A DNA stretch of 39,737 bases from Streptomyces albus subsp. chlorinus (GCF_013302895.1 NZ_VJOK01000001.1:4688103-4727839); one strand, 5' to 3'; shown: positions 1-10,054, counted from the first letter of the stretch. Notes: generated from the letters alone by a model not told the origin. Program-made: numbers and translations.

Positions 1-1123
1 GCCTGGTGCCGCGGTCCTGTGCGCCGTCCGGCCGCGGTTCCTCCTCCCGCACGCCGGACACTTCATCGGCCGTGGCGTCGGACGCCGCGACGTCGCTGAC
101 GTCGCTGACGTCGGTGATGCCGGTGATGCCGGCGGCGCCGGAGACATCGGCGGCGTCGGCGGCGTCGGACGCTTCCGCTTCGCCGGTTGCAGGGGGCTCG
201 GGCGCGTCGGGTGAGGCATCGGTTCCGGCGGCTTCAGGGGCTTCGGGCATCTCGGCATCGGTGGTGCCGGCGTCTTCGCCCGTTTCGGCGGTCCCAGCTG
301 TCCCGGTGGCCTCGGTGCCGGGGCGTTCGGCCTCAGTGGCGAGGGCCGTGACCCCGGTGGGGGAGGGGGCGGCGTCAGGGGCCGGGGTCGTCACGGGTGG
401 CGGCGCGGGGGAGTTGACGGGCTCGTGAGCCGGCGCCGTGCTCCCGTCCGGGACGGCCCAGCTGGGCGGCCTCCGGTCGGCGAGGGGAGTTGCCCCTCCG
501 ACCTGCTGGTCCCGCCCCGCGGTGGCGCGCTCCCCACTCCTCCCGGCCCTCCCCTCCTTTCCGCCCTCTCCACCCTTCCTGCCGCTGTGACCGCTCGCCC
601 CGGCCCCGTTCCTCCCGGACGCGCCCCTCCCGTTCTTCCCGGCCTTCCCGCTCCCGCGGGGCCCGCCCTTCAGGCGGGTCGCCCCGGCCCTGCCCTTCCC
701 GTCGGCCCTCCGGGACTGCTTCTTGCCCGGCTTGCTCTTCCCCGCCGCCACGGCACCCGCCGCCACGGAAGCGGCGGCGTCGCTGGTGGCGCCGGAGGAG
801 GACGCGCCGGACGCGCTCGACGTACGGCACGCCGCCACCTCGGCGGCCATGTCCGCGCCCGCGCCCGCGTCGGTAGCGGTGTCCGTGTCCGCGCCTGCGC
901 CCGTCTCCGCGCCCGTAGCGGTGTCCGTGTCCGCGCCTGCGCCCGTCTCCGCGCCCGTTCCCGCGTTCACGTCCCCGGCCGTGTCCTGGGACGTGCCCGC
1001 ATCCGCGGTCGCGTCCGCAGCCGCGCCCGCGCCCGCGCCCGCGTCCGCAGCCGGGGCCGCGTCCGCGCTCGTGTTCGCGGCCCTGTCCGTGGACGCGCTC
1101 GCAGGGGTGGAGGAAGAGTGCAT
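1..1123 (-). CDS. Low-complexity Ala/Gly/Lys-rich protein, N-terminal part (runs off the left edge)
   Basis: An open frame without a stop runs from an ATG at 1123 down to base 1, giving at least 374 residues; the C-terminus is outside the window. I read it directly from the reverse complement. Residues 1 to about 115 are acidic and rich in Ala, Asp, Thr and Gly. Residues about 130-215 are basic, with many Lys, Arg and Gly (for example [18 protein letters not shown]). The rest is rich in Pro, Thr, Ala and Glu. Codons are strongly GC3-biased, unlike the competing frames, which encode improbable Arg/Gly-only or Pro/Arg-only proteins. An in-frame 42-bp tandem duplication lies inside it. It is divergent from the DUF6350 gene, 76 bp away. 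I recognise no domain; the function may sit in the missing C-terminus. Confidence 0.6.
   Translation of the reverse strand, partial: MHSSSTPASASTDRAANTSADAAPAADAGAGAGAAADATADAGTSQDTAGDVNAGTGAETGAGADTDTATGAETGAGADTDTATDAGAGADMAAEVAACRTSSASGASSSGATSDAAASVAAGAVAAGKSKPGKKQSRRADGKGRAGATRLKGGPRGSGKAGKNGRGASGRNGAGASGHSGRKGGEGGKEGRAGRSGERATAGRDQQVGGATPLADRRPPSWAVPDGSTAPAHEPVNSPAPPPVTTPAPDAAPSPTGVTALATEAERPGTEATGTAGTAETGEDAGTTDAEMPEAPEAAGTDASPDAPEPPATGEAEASDAADAADVSGAAGITGITDVSDVSDVAASDATADEVSGVREEEPRPDGAQDRGTR
873..956 (-). repeat. 42-bp tandem duplication inside the leftmost gene
   Basis: Two exact copies of a 42-bp unit lie at 873-914 and 915-956. The unit is 14 codons, so the duplication keeps the reading frame of the minus-strand gene and lengthens its acidic Ala/Asp/Thr segment. 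Confidence 0.9.
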
Positions 1124-1199
1124 AGCCCATAGCTTGTGCGACACAGCGACAAAATGCCTGCTACTAGGGCAAAACGGGTGTTCTTGGCAGCATGGCGCT

Positions 1200-2828
1200 G
1201 TGAGCCAATTGACGCACCGCGGTCCCTCGTTGTCCTCGGGCCGTGGCCACTCCCGTCCCTTGCCCCTGACCAGCGGCTGGCTGCTCGGTGGTGCCGTGGC
1301 CGCCGGGCTCGGTCTCGGCGCGTTCGCGGTGGTCGTCCTGCTGTTGTGGACCGTCTCGCCGTACCCCGACAGCGGCGCGAGCGCCGGCCTGCACACGGCG
1401 GCGGATCTGTGGCTGCTGGCGCACGGGGCGCAGCTCGTACGGCACGAGACGCTCTCCGGCATCCCGGCACCCGTGGGGGTGACGCCCTTGCTGCTGACGG
1501 CGGCACCCGTGTGGCTGCTGTGGCGTGCCACGCGCGAGGGGATGGACGCACGGCTGGCGGCGGGCGCCGGGTACGGGGCGACGGCCGTCGGGGTGTGGGT
1601 CTCGTGCGGCTACCTCCTGGTGACCTCGGCGGCCGTCGCCTACGCGTCCGGCGGGCCGATCGAGGCCGAGCCGGTCAGTACGGCCTGGCGGGTGCCGCTG
1701 TTCGTCGTCACCGTGACGGGTCTGTGCGCGGCCTTCTACGCCCGGCGCCGCTCCGTCGCGGCGGCGTGGTCCGCCTTCTCCGCGCGGCTGCCCGGGGTCT
1801 CCCCGGCGCGGTCGGCCGGTGCCCGGCGCCGGCTGTACCGCGACCGGCTGATCGTCGCCGTCCAGGCGGGCGGCGCGGCCACGGTCGTGCTGTGCGGTGG
1901 TGGCGCGTTCCTGCTGGCGGCGGCGCTGGTGTGGAACGTGCGGACGGTCGGCGGTTCCTTTCCCCAGCTGACCGGCAGTCTCTCCGGCCAGTTCGCGCTG
2001 CTGCTGCTCGCCGTCGCGCTGCTTCCCAACGCGGCGCTGTGGGCGACCTCGTACGGGCTCGGACCCGGTTTCACCCTGGGCGGCGGCAGCGTCGTCGCCC
2101 CGGCCGTGACGACGGCGACCCCGCACCTGCCGCCGTTCCCGCTGCTGACCGTCGTCCCGGGCGAGGGGTCGGGCGGCATCCTGACGTCCTGCCTGGTGGG
2201 TGTCGTTCCGCTGCTGGGCGGGGTCATGTGCGGCTGGTGGGTGGGCCGTTCGCCGGTGGCCGCCGGCCGGTGCTCCGCCTTGATGACGGTGCCGCTCGCC
2301 GCGGTCCTGTGCGGGGGCGTCCTGGCGCTGCTGGCCGCCTGCTCCGGCGGCCCGCTCGGCACCGGGGCCCTCACGCACCTGGGCCCGTCCTGGTGGCAGA
2401 CGGGCGGTGCGGCGTGCGGCTGGATGCTCGCCGTCGGCATGCCGACCGCCCTGGGCGTGCGGTGGTGGTCGCGCTTCAGCGCGCGCCGGGCGGTGGCCGC
2501 TGAGGCGCGCGCGGCGGAGGAGGCGGCCGAGGTGGCCGCGGGGTACGGGCCGGACCCCGCGTGGCACACGGACGAGGTCCGCCGTGTGCGCTGGTCCGCG
2601 ATGAGGGCGGCGTCCGGCGGTCTGATGGCCTCCTTCGCGCCCGAGGATCCGCACAGGCACGGATATCTGGAGCGGTTCGCGCAGGAGAGCGGCTACGGAT
2701 ACCTCAGCAAGCCGGCCGGGCAGCGGACGGCGGACGTTGGTGCTGGTTCGGACATTGGTGCTGGTGCTGGTGCTGGTGCTGGTGCGGCGGGTGCGGGTGC
2801 GGGTGCCGACGTGTGCCAGGGGGTGTGA
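1200..2828 (+). CDS. DUF6350-type integral membrane protein
   Basis: A 542-residue multi-pass membrane protein. I chose the GTG at 1200 because the frame upstream is low-complexity sequence that belongs to the opposite strand. From this start the protein opens with a short polar stretch followed by the hydrophobic segment [20 protein letters not shown]. About eight to ten hydrophobic segments follow, with the family-like stretch [19 protein letters not shown] near the start. The C-terminal 110 residues are cytoplasmic-looking, with [18 protein letters not shown] and a final Gly/Ala tail encoded by a run of GGTGCT repeats near 2758-2800. In Streptomyces this family stands next to purN/purH. 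Its biochemical role is unknown to me. The family call is from memory of related sequences. Confidence 0.8.
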   Translation: MSQLTHRGPSLSSGRGHSRPLPLTSGWLLGGAVAAGLGLGAFAVVVLLLWTVSPYPDSGASAGLHTAADLWLLAHGAQLVRHETLSGIPAPVGVTPLLLTAAPVWLLWRATREGMDARLAAGAGYGATAVGVWVSCGYLLVTSAAVAYASGGPIEAEPVSTAWRVPLFVVTVTGLCAAFYARRRSVAAAWSAFSARLPGVSPARSAGARRRLYRDRLIVAVQAGGAATVVLCGGGAFLLAAALVWNVRTVGGSFPQLTGSLSGQFALLLLAVALLPNAALWATSYGLGPGFTLGGGSVVAPAVTTATPHLPPFPLLTVVPGEGSGGILTSCLVGVVPLLGGVMCGWWVGRSPVAAGRCSALMTVPLAAVLCGGVLALLAACSGGPLGTGALTHLGPSWWQTGGAACGWMLAVGMPTALGVRWWSRFSARRAVAAEARAAEEAAEVAAGYGPDPAWHTDEVRRVRWSAMRAASGGLMASFAPEDPHRHGYLERFAQESGYGYLSKPAGQRTADVGAGSDIGAGAGAGAGAAGAGAGADVCQGV

Positions 2829-2858
2829 GGGAGCGGAAGGCCCGGCGTCCCGGGCGGG

Positions 2859-3941
2859 TCAGGAGCGGTTCTCCAGGAACGGACGCAGCTCCTCCGGCAG
2901 GTGCCGCTTGCAGTCGTCGCGGGAGGACTGGGTGAGCGCGTCGTTCTGGCAGGTGAAGTAGTCGCTGTAGGCGAACTGGAAGGCGTACGTGGACGCGACG
3001 ATGGCCAGCGTCAGCCCCGCGGCGACCAGACCGCTGACGGCCGCCGTCCGCTTGGCCTTGGCGGCCTGTGCGGGGGTCACGGCGAGCGGGATCGGCGTCC
3101 TGCCGCCCGCGCCGCCCCGGCCGTCGCCGGAGCCGCCCTCGGCGTCCGTGCCGGTACCGCCCTCGGAGCCCTCGGGGCGGCGTGCCGTCCCCGCGACGTC
3201 CTCCGCGGTGGCGGCCACGCCGCGGTGCCCTCGCCTGCCGCCCCCGCCCCGGCCCTCCCGGGCGGAGGCGGGCGGCTTGCCGCGCAGGGCGCTGATGCCC
3301 CAGTAGAGGGAGAGCGCCCCGAGCAGCAGCGCCACCTCGGGCACGCTCAGCAGGGCGAAGAAGAGGCCCCAGATGCCCGCGTGCAGGGAGTAGCGGGCGT
3401 GCCGCTGGAGCGGGTCGGTCGGGTCCCAGCGCATGCCGCGGGGGCCACCGGGTCCGCCCGGCCCGCCGGGACCGCCCGGCCCCCGTCCGTCGCCGGGCCC
3501 GTCACCGCCGCCGTTTCCGGGTCCGGCCGGGCCGCCGCCGAAGCCGCCGCCCTGCCGTCCGGGCTGGCGGCTGCTCCACTGGCTGCCCCACACCGGGTTC
3601 CGCTCGCCGTCCGGTGTTCCGGAACCGCCCTCTCCGCCACCACCCGGCCCCGAGCCGGAACCCGGACCCGGACCCGGACCCGAGCCCGACTCCGGCCGAG
3701 AACCCGGCCCCGGCGCTGGCCCCGGCCCCGGCGCAGACCCCGAACCGGAGCCGGAACTGGGCGTTCCGGACGACTGCGCACCGGCGTCGGTCGTCTCCCC
3801 CCGCGGTGCCGATGCCTCCGGCGCCCGCGGCGTACGCGGCTGCCACGGCTGGTCCGGCTGCCCCTCCGGCGGTGGCGCGAAGGGGTTGTCCTCGCGGGAG
3901 GTGCTGTCGGATGGGGCCGCACGGCGGCGTCGGTCGGTCAT
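2859..3941 (-). CDS. Pro/Gly-rich N-terminus plus membrane domain protein
   Basis: A 360-residue protein starting MTDRRRRAAPSDSTS at the ATG at 3941; the open frame extends further upstream but without protein-like sequence. Residues 1 to about 190 are a disordered Pro/Gly/Ser region with (GP)n and (GPGS)n runs. Then come DPTDPLQRHARYSLHAGIWG and a hydrophobic pair (FFALLSVPEVALLLGALSLY), a polar Gly/Arg linker, and one last membrane segment (SGLVAAGLTLAIVASTYAF). The C-terminal tail is short and has two Cys (YFTCQNDALTQSSRDDCKR). It is divergent from purN and convergent with the DUF6350 gene. It resembles the membrane protein commonly found beside purN in Streptomyces; its role is unknown. 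Confidence 0.8.
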   Translation of the reverse strand: MTDRRRRAAPSDSTSREDNPFAPPPEGQPDQPWQPRTPRAPEASAPRGETTDAGAQSSGTPSSGSGSGSAPGPGPAPGPGSRPESGSGPGPGPGSGSGPGGGGEGGSGTPDGERNPVWGSQWSSRQPGRQGGGFGGGPAGPGNGGGDGPGDGRGPGGPGGPGGPGGPRGMRWDPTDPLQRHARYSLHAGIWGLFFALLSVPEVALLLGALSLYWGISALRGKPPASAREGRGGGGRRGHRGVAATAEDVAGTARRPEGSEGGTGTDAEGGSGDGRGGAGGRTPIPLAVTPAQAAKAKRTAAVSGLVAAGLTLAIVASTYAFQFAYSDYFTCQNDALTQSSRDDCKRHLPEELRPFLENRS

Positions 3942-4089
3942 GTGGTGTGTGTCTTCCTCATCGCTTCCGCGTCGCTTCCACGGCCCTGCGGCCCCCGGGC
4001 CCCCGCGGGAGCCCGGGGAGACCATGTCCCTGACGCTACCTTCCGCATGCGCCCCCGTCCCGTGGGGGCCGTTCCGAGGGCCGGTATCG

Positions 4090-4117
4090 TTGCCGACGGT
4101 CGGACGCTTCGTAGAGT
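4090..4117 (+). promoter_or_regulatory. Candidate vegetative promoter for purN-purH
   Basis: TTGCCG at 4090-4095, a 16-bp spacer, then TAGAGT at 4112-4117. The -10 matches the Streptomyces housekeeping consensus TAGAPuT exactly. It sits 74 bp before the purN start, in the only A/T-richer part of the 249-bp divergent intergenic region. Confidence 0.55.
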
Positions 4118-4190
4118 TCCCCGGAATCCTCGGGTCCACGTACTTGTGCGACCACACAAATTCCGTCTCCCCGCGAGAGAGAGCACCGTC

Positions 4191-4844
4191 GTGGACGCGC
4201 ACTCCTTCCGTCCCGCAGCCCCCGTGCGCCTCGTCGTCCTGGTGTCGGGCTCCGGCACCAACCTCCAGTCCCTGCTCGACGCCGTGGCCGACCCCGCCGT
4301 CGACACCCCGTACGAGATCGTCGCCGTGGGGGCCGACCGGACCGGGATCGAGGGGCTCGCGCGGGCCGAGCGGGCCGGGATCCCCACCTATGTGTGCCGG
4401 GTCAGGGACTTCGCCACCCGCGAGGAGTGGGACGCCGCGCTGGCCGAGGCCACCGCGGCGCACGCGCCGGACCTGGTGGTCTCGGCGGGCTTCATGAAGG
4501 TCGTCGGGAGCCGGTTCCTGGCACGTTTCGGCGGGCGGTTCCTCAACACCCACCCCGCACTGCTTCCCAGCTTTCCCGGAGCCCACGGCGTCCGTGACGC
4601 GCTCGCGTACGGCGCCAAGGTGACCGGGTGCACCGTCCACTTCGTCGACGACGGCGTCGACACCGGGCCCGTGATCGCGCAGCGCGCCGTCGAGGTCCTG
4701 GACGAGGACGACGAATCCGCCCTCCACGAGCGGATCAAACAGGTCGAGCGACGGCTGCTCGTCGAGGTCGTGGGACGTATCGCCCGCGACGGCTACACCC
4801 TCGAGGGGCCGAACAGGAGAAGGGTACGACTGGGTCATGAGTGA
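4191..4844 (+). CDS. purN: Phosphoribosylglycinamide formyltransferase
   Basis: A 217-residue enzyme that transfers the formyl group of 10-formyl-THF to GAR, making FGAR in de novo purine synthesis. The GTG at 4191 is preceded by a purine-rich GCGAGAGAGAG. Visible motifs are the phosphate-binding [12 protein letters not shown] (G20-N24), SAGFMKVVG, the catalytic [15 protein letters not shown] (N119 and H121) and [13 protein letters not shown], in which D157 aligns with the catalytic Asp of the E. coli enzyme. Length is normal for the family. The stop overlaps the purH start by 8 bp, so the two are translated as a coupled pair. Confidence 0.97.
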   Translation: MDAHSFRPAAPVRLVVLVSGSGTNLQSLLDAVADPAVDTPYEIVAVGADRTGIEGLARAERAGIPTYVCRVRDFATREEWDAALAEATAAHAPDLVVSAGFMKVVGSRFLARFGGRFLNTHPALLPSFPGAHGVRDALAYGAKVTGCTVHFVDDGVDTGPVIAQRAVEVLDEDDESALHERIKQVERRLLVEVVGRIARDGYTLEGPNRRRVRLGHE

Positions 4845-6435
4845 GAGTGCCGCACAGCTGGGCGCCAAGCGGCCGATCCGCCGCGCGCTGGTCAGCGTGT
4901 ACGACAAGACGGGGCTGGAGGAGCTGGCCCGCGGGCTGCACGCGGCCGGGGTCCAGCTCGTCTCGACCGGTTCGACGGCGAAGCGGATCGCGGACGCGGG
5001 GGTGCCCGTCACCCCGGTCGAGGAGCTGACCGGCTTCCCCGAGTGCCTGGACGGACGGGTCAAGACCCTCCACCCGCGCGTGCACGCGGGCATCCTCGCC
5101 GACCAGCGGCTGGAGGCGCACCGCGAACAGCTCGGCGAGCTGGGTGTCGAGCCGTTCGAGCTGGTCGTCGTCAACCTCTACCCGTTCGCCGAGACCGTGG
5201 CCTCCGGCGCCTCCGACGACGCGTGCGTGGAGCAGATCGACATCGGTGGCCCCTCGATGGTCCGGGCCGCCGCCAAGAACCACCCGTCCGTGGCGGTGGT
5301 CGTCAACCCGGACCGCTACGGCGACGTGCTCAAGGCCGTCGAGGAGGGCGGCTTCGACCTGGCGGCGCGCAAGCGCCTGGCGGGCGAGGCGTTCCGGCAC
5401 ACGGCCGCCTACGACGTGGCGGTCGCGGGCTGGTTCGCCCAGTACGCCGAGGCCGGGGCGTCCGAGGGCTCGCAGAGCGGGGCCTCGCGCGCGTTCCCCG
5501 GGTTCCTCGGTGTCACGTACGAGCGCAAGAGCGTGCTGCGCTACGGCGAGAACCCGCACCAGCCCGCCGCGCTCTACACGGAGGGCCGCGGCGGCCTGGC
5601 CGAGGCCGAGCAGCTGCACGGCAAGGAGATGTCGTACAACAACTACGTCGACACCGACGCCGCGCGCCGCGCCGCCTACGACCACCCCGAGCCGTGCGTG
5701 GCCGTCATCAAGCACACCAACCCGTGCGGCATCGCGGTCGGCGCGGACGTCGCCGAGGCGCACCGCAAGGCGCACGCCTGCGACCCGCTGTCCGCCTACG
5801 GCGGCGTGATCGCCGTCAACCGTCCCGTCTCGCGCGAGATGGCCGAGCAGGTCGCGGAGATCTTCACCGAGGTGATCGTCGCGCCCGGCTACGAGGACGG
5901 TGCGCTGGAGGCCCTCACCCGGAAGAAGAACATCCGCGTGCTGCGCTGCCCCGAGGCGCCCACCACTCCCGCCGAGTTCCGGCCGGTCGACGGCGGCGGC
6001 CTCGCCCAGATCAAGGACGCCTTCCAGGCCGAGGGCGACGACCCGGCCGGCTGGACCCTGGTCTCCGGTGAGGTGCTGGAGGCCGGGGAACTGGCCGAAC
6101 TCGCCTTCGCCTGGCGGGCCTGCCGCGCCGTCAAGTCGAACGCCATCCTGCTGGGCAAGGACCGTGCCACGGTGGGCGTCGGCATGGGACAGGTCAACCG
6201 CGTCGACTCGGCGCGGCTCGCCGTCCAGCGCGCGGGCGAGGAGCGGGCGCGCGGCGCGTACGCCGCCTCCGACGCGTTCTTCCCCTTCCCCGACGGGCTG
6301 GAGGTGCTGGCCGAGGCGGGCGTCCGCGCTGTCGTCCAGCCCGGCGGCTCGGTCCGCGACGACCAGGTCGTCGAGGCCGCGAAGAAGGCGGGCGTCACGA
6401 TGTACCTGACCGGGACCCGGCACTTCTTCCACTGA
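4837..6435 (+). CDS. purH: Bifunctional AICAR transformylase / IMP cyclohydrolase
   Basis: A 532-residue bifunctional enzyme for the last two steps of IMP synthesis. The ATG at 4837 lies inside the end of purN with a strong ribosome site (AGGAGAAGGG) about 12 bases upstream. The N-terminal ~150 residues form the MGS-like cyclohydrolase domain ([42 protein letters not shown]). The rest is the AICAR formyltransferase domain with [29 protein letters not shown], the catalytic IKHTNPCG (K292, H293), [19 protein letters not shown] and [16 protein letters not shown]. It shares an operon with purN; a strong hairpin follows. Confidence 0.98.
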   Translation: MSESAAQLGAKRPIRRALVSVYDKTGLEELARGLHAAGVQLVSTGSTAKRIADAGVPVTPVEELTGFPECLDGRVKTLHPRVHAGILADQRLEAHREQLGELGVEPFELVVVNLYPFAETVASGASDDACVEQIDIGGPSMVRAAAKNHPSVAVVVNPDRYGDVLKAVEEGGFDLAARKRLAGEAFRHTAAYDVAVAGWFAQYAEAGASEGSQSGASRAFPGFLGVTYERKSVLRYGENPHQPAALYTEGRGGLAEAEQLHGKEMSYNNYVDTDAARRAAYDHPEPCVAVIKHTNPCGIAVGADVAEAHRKAHACDPLSAYGGVIAVNRPVSREMAEQVAEIFTEVIVAPGYEDGALEALTRKKNIRVLRCPEAPTTPAEFRPVDGGGLAQIKDAFQAEGDDPAGWTLVSGEVLEAGELAELAFAWRACRAVKSNAILLGKDRATVGVGMGQVNRVDSARLAVQRAGEERARGAYAASDAFFPFPDGLEVLAEAGVRAVVQPGGSVRDDQVVEAAKKAGVTMYLTGTRHFFH

Positions 6436-6547
6436 TCCGGCACTTCTTCCACCGACCCGCGACGTCCGCCGCGCGGCCGGGCACCCGGACGGGACTCCTG
6501 TCCGGGCGGGACTCCTGGACGGGGCACCCGGACGGGACGCTCGTAAC

Positions 6548-6583
6548 GGACACGGACACGGACACGGACACGGACACGGACAC
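6548..6583. repeat. (GGACAC)6 hexamer repeat
   Basis: Six exact tandem GGACAC units lie between the purH stop and the terminator stem. The same spacer also carries a short partial duplication of the purH 3' end (CACTTCTTCCAC at about 6421 and 6442). Confidence 0.9.
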
Positions 6584-6620
6584 GGGCCGGGCCCCTCGCT
6601 CATGCGAGGGGCCCGGCCCG
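6583..6620. terminator. Strong bidirectional hairpin terminator after purH
   Basis: A perfect 17-bp stem (6583-6599 with 6604-6620, left arm CGGGCCGGGCCCCTCGC) closed by the four-base loop TCAT. It lies between purH and a convergent gene, so it can end transcription from both sides. There is no U-tract, as is usual for Streptomyces. Confidence 0.85.
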
Positions 6621-6649
6621 TCTCATCCGGCGGAGCGTCCGAGGAGGCG

Positions 6650-7267
6650 TCAGTACTGCGGCCGGTTGAACCACTGGCCCGCCGCGCTCAGCGAGCAGAA
6701 GACGATGGTCAGCACGGCGGTCGCCAGCCACAGCAGGCACATGAAGAGCGTGCCGGCCGCGTCGCCGTCGCCGCTGCCCAGGGCGCCGAAGAAGGCCAGC
6801 AGCGGGATCAGCGCGTTGAGCGAGCCGGCGATGATGGCGGTGACCCGGGTGCCGACGCGGCCCTTGCCGAACATCGAGGCGGGCACGATGTGCAGGGCCG
6901 CGAGGCCGCCGAGGATCAGGAAGAACAGCAGCGCCCCGCCGAGCGCGGCGCCCCCCACCGAGTCGGCGACCGGCACGTCATTGAGCGCCTCGTTGGCCGC
7001 CATCCCGGCGAAGAGCACGCCGAACGCGCACAGCGCCCACAGCGCACCCGCTATGAACAGCAGCACCCGCGCGGTGACGACCACGCCCGGCATGCTGACG
7101 GCCGGCTGCATCGGACCGCCCGGGTAGGCGGGCATGCCGCCCGGGGCGGCCGGATAGCCGTAGCCGGGCTGGCCGGTGCCCTGCTGCGGGTAGCCGTACG
7201 GGGCGCCCTGCTGCGGTGCCGAGTACGGGTTGTCGGGACTCTGGCCGGGGGGCGGGGGGTAGCTCAC
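6650..7267 (-). CDS. Small membrane protein with Pro/Gly/Tyr-rich N-terminus
   Basis: A 205-residue protein. I chose the GTG at 7267 because GGAGGAA lies 7 bases upstream; the frame continues upstream to 7327 but without a better signal. Residues 1 to about 70 are a disordered YPPPPGQSPDNPYSAPQQGAPYGYPQQG-type tail, probably cytoplasmic. Four hydrophobic segments follow (VLLFIAGALWALCAFGVLFAG; ALGGALLFFLILGGLAALHIV; TAIIAGSLNALIPLLAFFGAL; LLWLATAVLTIVFCSL). Such proteins are common in Streptomyces; I do not know its function. It stands alone, facing the purH terminator. Confidence 0.75.
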   Translation of the reverse strand: MSYPPPPGQSPDNPYSAPQQGAPYGYPQQGTGQPGYGYPAAPGGMPAYPGGPMQPAVSMPGVVVTARVLLFIAGALWALCAFGVLFAGMAANEALNDVPVADSVGGAALGGALLFFLILGGLAALHIVPASMFGKGRVGTRVTAIIAGSLNALIPLLAFFGALGSGDGDAAGTLFMCLLWLATAVLTIVFCSLSAAGQWFNRPQY

Positions 7268-7510
7268 GAGCTGTTCCTCCGACGGTGTTGAGGGAGCGGA
7301 TGGGGCCGAGTGACTCCGGAGAACCACGGCCTGCCCTCAGCAATGTCGCCTCCCCCGGGACGGCGCCGCACCGTCGGCCCACCCTGGACTGCCCGGCGCC
7401 GGTCCCCATGGTGGTGGGCTCCTCGCGGCCTGTCCAGCCGGGTTTCCGTACTGTGGTGAAACCGCGACACCGGGTCAGTAGGGCCACGAGGTGCCGCCGC
7501 CCGCGGGGGC

Positions 7511-8356
7511 TCACACCAACTGGCGTTCCAGCAGTGCGAGATGCCCCTCGTGCACCAGATCGAACCGGATGGCGAACCGCACCAGGGACTCGCGTACCGT
7601 CCCGGCGTCGTCCGACGGGCGCAGCCGCAGTTTGAGCCGCAGGTAGTCGAGGTTCCAGGTGACGTCCGCCGCGGTCACCTCCGGCCACACAGGACGCAGC
7701 CGCTCGGTCAGCTCCGCCACGGTGGGCACCGGCGCCGCCGGGTCCCCGGAGTGCAGCTGTGCCTCGCACAGCGCGGTGAGGACGAGGAAGTAGCGGCACG
7801 TGTGGTCCAGGGGGTACGGGCGGGGGAACGGGTCGAAGAGCCAGTCCCGCGCCCCGTCGGCACCGCCGGCCCCCTCGGCCCCGTCCGTGCCGGCCGCACC
7901 CGCCGGACCGTCCGGGAACCCGGCACCGGCACCGGAACCGGAACCCGGCCCTGTTCCGGTGCCCAGGCCCGTGGCCGTCAGGTAGTCGTGGCGCGGTGCC
8001 AGGACGTCGAAACCGCAGCCGGGCCTCGGGTCGTGGGCGCACAGCCGTACGCGGGCGAATTCGAAGGGGACCGGCGCGTCCGCCCTTCCCGGCGCGACCC
8101 TGATGTGCTCCCCGGCGCCCTCGGGATTCTCGACGAGATAGGTCTGGTCGTGGCTGAAGTTGGTCAGTATCCAGAAGGCGCCCGTCGCCGTGATCTCCCC
8201 GGCCGCGCACGCCACGGCGGGGTGGGCGATGGTCAGGCCGCCTCCTGCCGGTGCCGTCCGGCCGAAGCGCAGCGTGTGGCCCGGCTCCAGCCGGTACTGC
8301 TCCTCGGGACCCCGGCACCCGTCCGGGACGATGATCACGCTGAACACGTCCGGCAC
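7511..8356 (-). CDS. FHA-like domain protein
   Basis: A 281-residue soluble protein starting at a GTG at 8356. The first ~100 residues look like a divergent forkhead-associated fold: RFGRT (residues about 30-34), then [13 protein letters not shown], then [15 protein letters not shown] in place of the usual S..NGT..N loop. A Gly/Ala/Asp-rich linker (about 135-165) follows, then a C-terminal helical part ([43 protein letters not shown]) that looks like a winged-helix segment. A phosphopeptide-binding role is inferred from the FHA-like part only; the canonical Ser and His are not clearly in place. Confidence 0.65.
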   Translation of the reverse strand: MPDVFSVIIVPDGCRGPEEQYRLEPGHTLRFGRTAPAGGGLTIAHPAVACAAGEITATGAFWILTNFSHDQTYLVENPEGAGEHIRVAPGRADAPVPFEFARVRLCAHDPRPGCGFDVLAPRHDYLTATGLGTGTGPGSGSGAGAGFPDGPAGAAGTDGAEGAGGADGARDWLFDPFPRPYPLDHTCRYFLVLTALCEAQLHSGDPAAPVPTVAELTERLRPVWPEVTAADVTWNLDYLRLKLRLRPSDDAGTVRESLVRFAIRFDLVHEGHLALLERQLV

Positions 8357-8741
8357 GCTACTGACTCCCCGTGTCCGGTCTCAACGGAGCGTAGGGGTTG
8401 CAGAGAGGCACATGAACCGACCTTTGCCGTCCCGTTGCCGAGGCGCCGCCGGGCGGGTGACCCGGCTCGCACACGAGGAACCGGCTCGCACAACCGAACG
8501 GACACCGCGCACGGCCGCCGGTCCCGCACGCCGCACGTCACCGCCCGGCCGTCCCACGCCACCGTCGGACGTCCCGTGCGACCGTCGGACGTCCCGTGCG
8601 ACCGTCCGACCGTTCTCATGCCACTGTCCGGACGTCCCGTGCGGCCCGCGGGGGTGTGGTGCGCGACCGCGGGGGCGCCCCCTGTGGCTCGCACGGCCAC
8701 CTGAGTGGAGCCGGAGGGCCCGGATCCGCGAGGATGGGCGC
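8357..8741. other. Intergenic region upstream of folD
   Basis: 385 bp without a credible gene. It holds an exact 20-bp tandem duplication at 8561-8580 and 8581-8600 (unit ACCGTCGGACGTCCCGTGCG), with further partial copies of GTCGGACGTCCCGTGCG to about 8642. I see no clear -35/-10 pair and nothing like a folate riboswitch. Confidence 0.7.
8561..8642. repeat. Tandem 20-bp repeat with degenerate flanking copies
   Basis: Two exact 20-bp copies (8561-8600) are followed by ACCGTCCGACCG and by a related GTCCGGACGTCCCGTGCGG near 8626-8643. The CGTCCGAC/GTCGGACG elements are mutually inverted, so the tract can form small hairpins. It ends about 100 bp before the folD start. Confidence 0.75.
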
Positions 8742-9596
8742 ATGACCGCCCAGATTCTCGATGGCAAGGCCACCGCCGCCGCGATCAAGTCCGACCTCAC
8801 CACGCGCGTCGAGGCGCTCAAGGCCAAGGGCGTCACGCCCGGCCTCGGCACGCTGCTCGTCGGTGACGACGTCGGTTCGCAGAAGTACGTCGCGGGCAAG
8901 CACCGCGACAGTCAGCAGATCGGCATCAACTCCATCCAGCGCGAACTGCCGGCGACCGCGACGCAGGAGGAGATCGAGGCGGTCGTCCGCGAACTGAACG
9001 AGGACCCGGCCTGCACCGGCTACATCGTCCAGCTGCCGCTGCCCAAGGGCATCGACGTCAACCGCGTCCTGGAGCTGATGGACCCGGCCAAGGACGCCGA
9101 CGGGCTGCACCCCACCAACCTGGGCCGGCTCGTCCTCAACAAGCCCGCGCCGCTCCCGTGCACCCCGCAGGGCATGATCGTGCTGCTGCGCCGCTACGGC
9201 GTCGAACTGGACGGCGCCCACGTCGTGGTGGTCGGCCGCGGCGTGACCGCGGGCCGCCCGCTGCCGCTGCTGCTGACGCGGCGCAGCGAGAACGCGACCG
9301 TGACCCAGTGCCACACCGGCACCCGCGATCTGCCGGCACTGCTGCGGCAGGCCGACATCGTCGTCGCCGCCGCCGGCGTCCCGCACCTCATCAAGCCGGA
9401 GCACGTGCGGGAGGGCGCGGCCGTGCTGGACGTGGGCGTCAGCCGGGACGAGAACGGCAAGATCGTGGGCGATGTGCACCCCGGTGTCGCCGAGGTCGCC
9501 GGCTGGCTCTCGCCCAACCCCGGCGGGGTGGGCCCGATGACGCGGGCCCAGCTGCTCGTCAACGTCGTGGAGGCGGCCGAGGCGGCGGCTCGCTGA
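8742..9596 (+). CDS. folD: Methylenetetrahydrofolate dehydrogenase / cyclohydrolase
   Basis: A 284-residue bifunctional enzyme interconverting methylene-THF, methenyl-THF and 10-formyl-THF, the cofactor used by the nearby PurN and PurH. The ATG at 8742 starts [16 protein letters not shown]. Visible motifs: [14 protein letters not shown] with the catalytic Lys near residue 53, [27 protein letters not shown], the dinucleotide loop [18 protein letters not shown] (the Gly-rich form seen in actinobacteria instead of GRSxxVGxP), and [13 protein letters not shown] near the end. Length is normal. A small membrane-protein gene follows directly. Confidence 0.97.
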   Translation: MTAQILDGKATAAAIKSDLTTRVEALKAKGVTPGLGTLLVGDDVGSQKYVAGKHRDSQQIGINSIQRELPATATQEEIEAVVRELNEDPACTGYIVQLPLPKGIDVNRVLELMDPAKDADGLHPTNLGRLVLNKPAPLPCTPQGMIVLLRRYGVELDGAHVVVVGRGVTAGRPLPLLLTRRSENATVTQCHTGTRDLPALLRQADIVVAAAGVPHLIKPEHVREGAAVLDVGVSRDENGKIVGDVHPGVAEVAGWLSPNPGGVGPMTRAQLLVNVVEAAEAAAR

Positions 9597-9640
9597 GCGC
9601 GGTCATGGCCGAGAAGAGCGAGGCGAAGGGAGACCCCGCG

Positions 9641-10054
9641 ATGAGTGCGGAGCAGGCGGCACCGCCGCGCAAGAGGTCGCGGCGCTTCCCGGTGCTCACC
9701 CGCGACACGGCGCGCCCCGAGGGCGGGGGCCGCGCCGCGGGCGGTCACCAGCCGGCGCCGTACCGCCAGTGGCCGCTGCTGGCGGTGTGCGCGGGGGTGC
9801 TGGTCGGACTGCTGGTGACAGTCCTGCACTTCCGCGCGGGCACCCTGATCGTGGGTGCGGCGCTGCTGGGCGGTGCGGTCCTGCGCTGGACGCTGCCGTC
9901 GGTCGGCATGCTGGCGGTGCGCTCCCGCTTCACCGACCTGATCACCTACGGAGTGCTCGGCCTGGCCATCGTGCTCCTGGCCATGATGGCGCAGCCCGAC
10001 CCCTGGCTGTCGGTGCCGTTCCTGGACACGGTGGTGCACTTCACGGTCCGCTGA
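9641..10054 (+). CDS. DUF3017-type small membrane protein
   Basis: A 137-residue protein from the ATG at 9641, which has AAGGGAG 8 bases upstream. An in-frame ATG at 9605 would add 12 residues but has no ribosome site. A basic N-terminus (PPRKRSRRFPVLTRDTARPEGGG) precedes three hydrophobic segments: PLLAVCAGVLVGLLVTVLHF, TLIVGAALLGGAVLRW and LITYGVLGLAIVLLAMM. It probably shares the folD transcript. The family name is from memory of the folD-DUF3017-mdh order in Streptomyces; its function is unknown. Confidence 0.8.
   Translation: MSAEQAAPPRKRSRRFPVLTRDTARPEGGGRAAGGHQPAPYRQWPLLAVCAGVLVGLLVTVLHFRAGTLIVGAALLGGAVLRWTLPSVGMLAVRSRFTDLITYGVLGLAIVLLAMMAQPDPWLSVPFLDTVVHFTVR

Noticed and set aside
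723..1199. N-terminal extension of the DUF6350 protein from a TTG at 723
   Set aside because: The extension is Ala/Pro/Ser low-complexity sequence antisense to a better-supported minus-strand gene. The GTG at 1200 gives a family-like N-terminus.
3942..5174. Long minus-strand frame antisense to purN and purH
   Set aside because: It is the upstream read-through of the 2859-3941 gene; purN and purH motifs prove coding on the plus strand.
8357..8741. Folate riboswitch before folD
   Set aside because: No recognisable THF-riboswitch core; the only structure is the tandem repeat.
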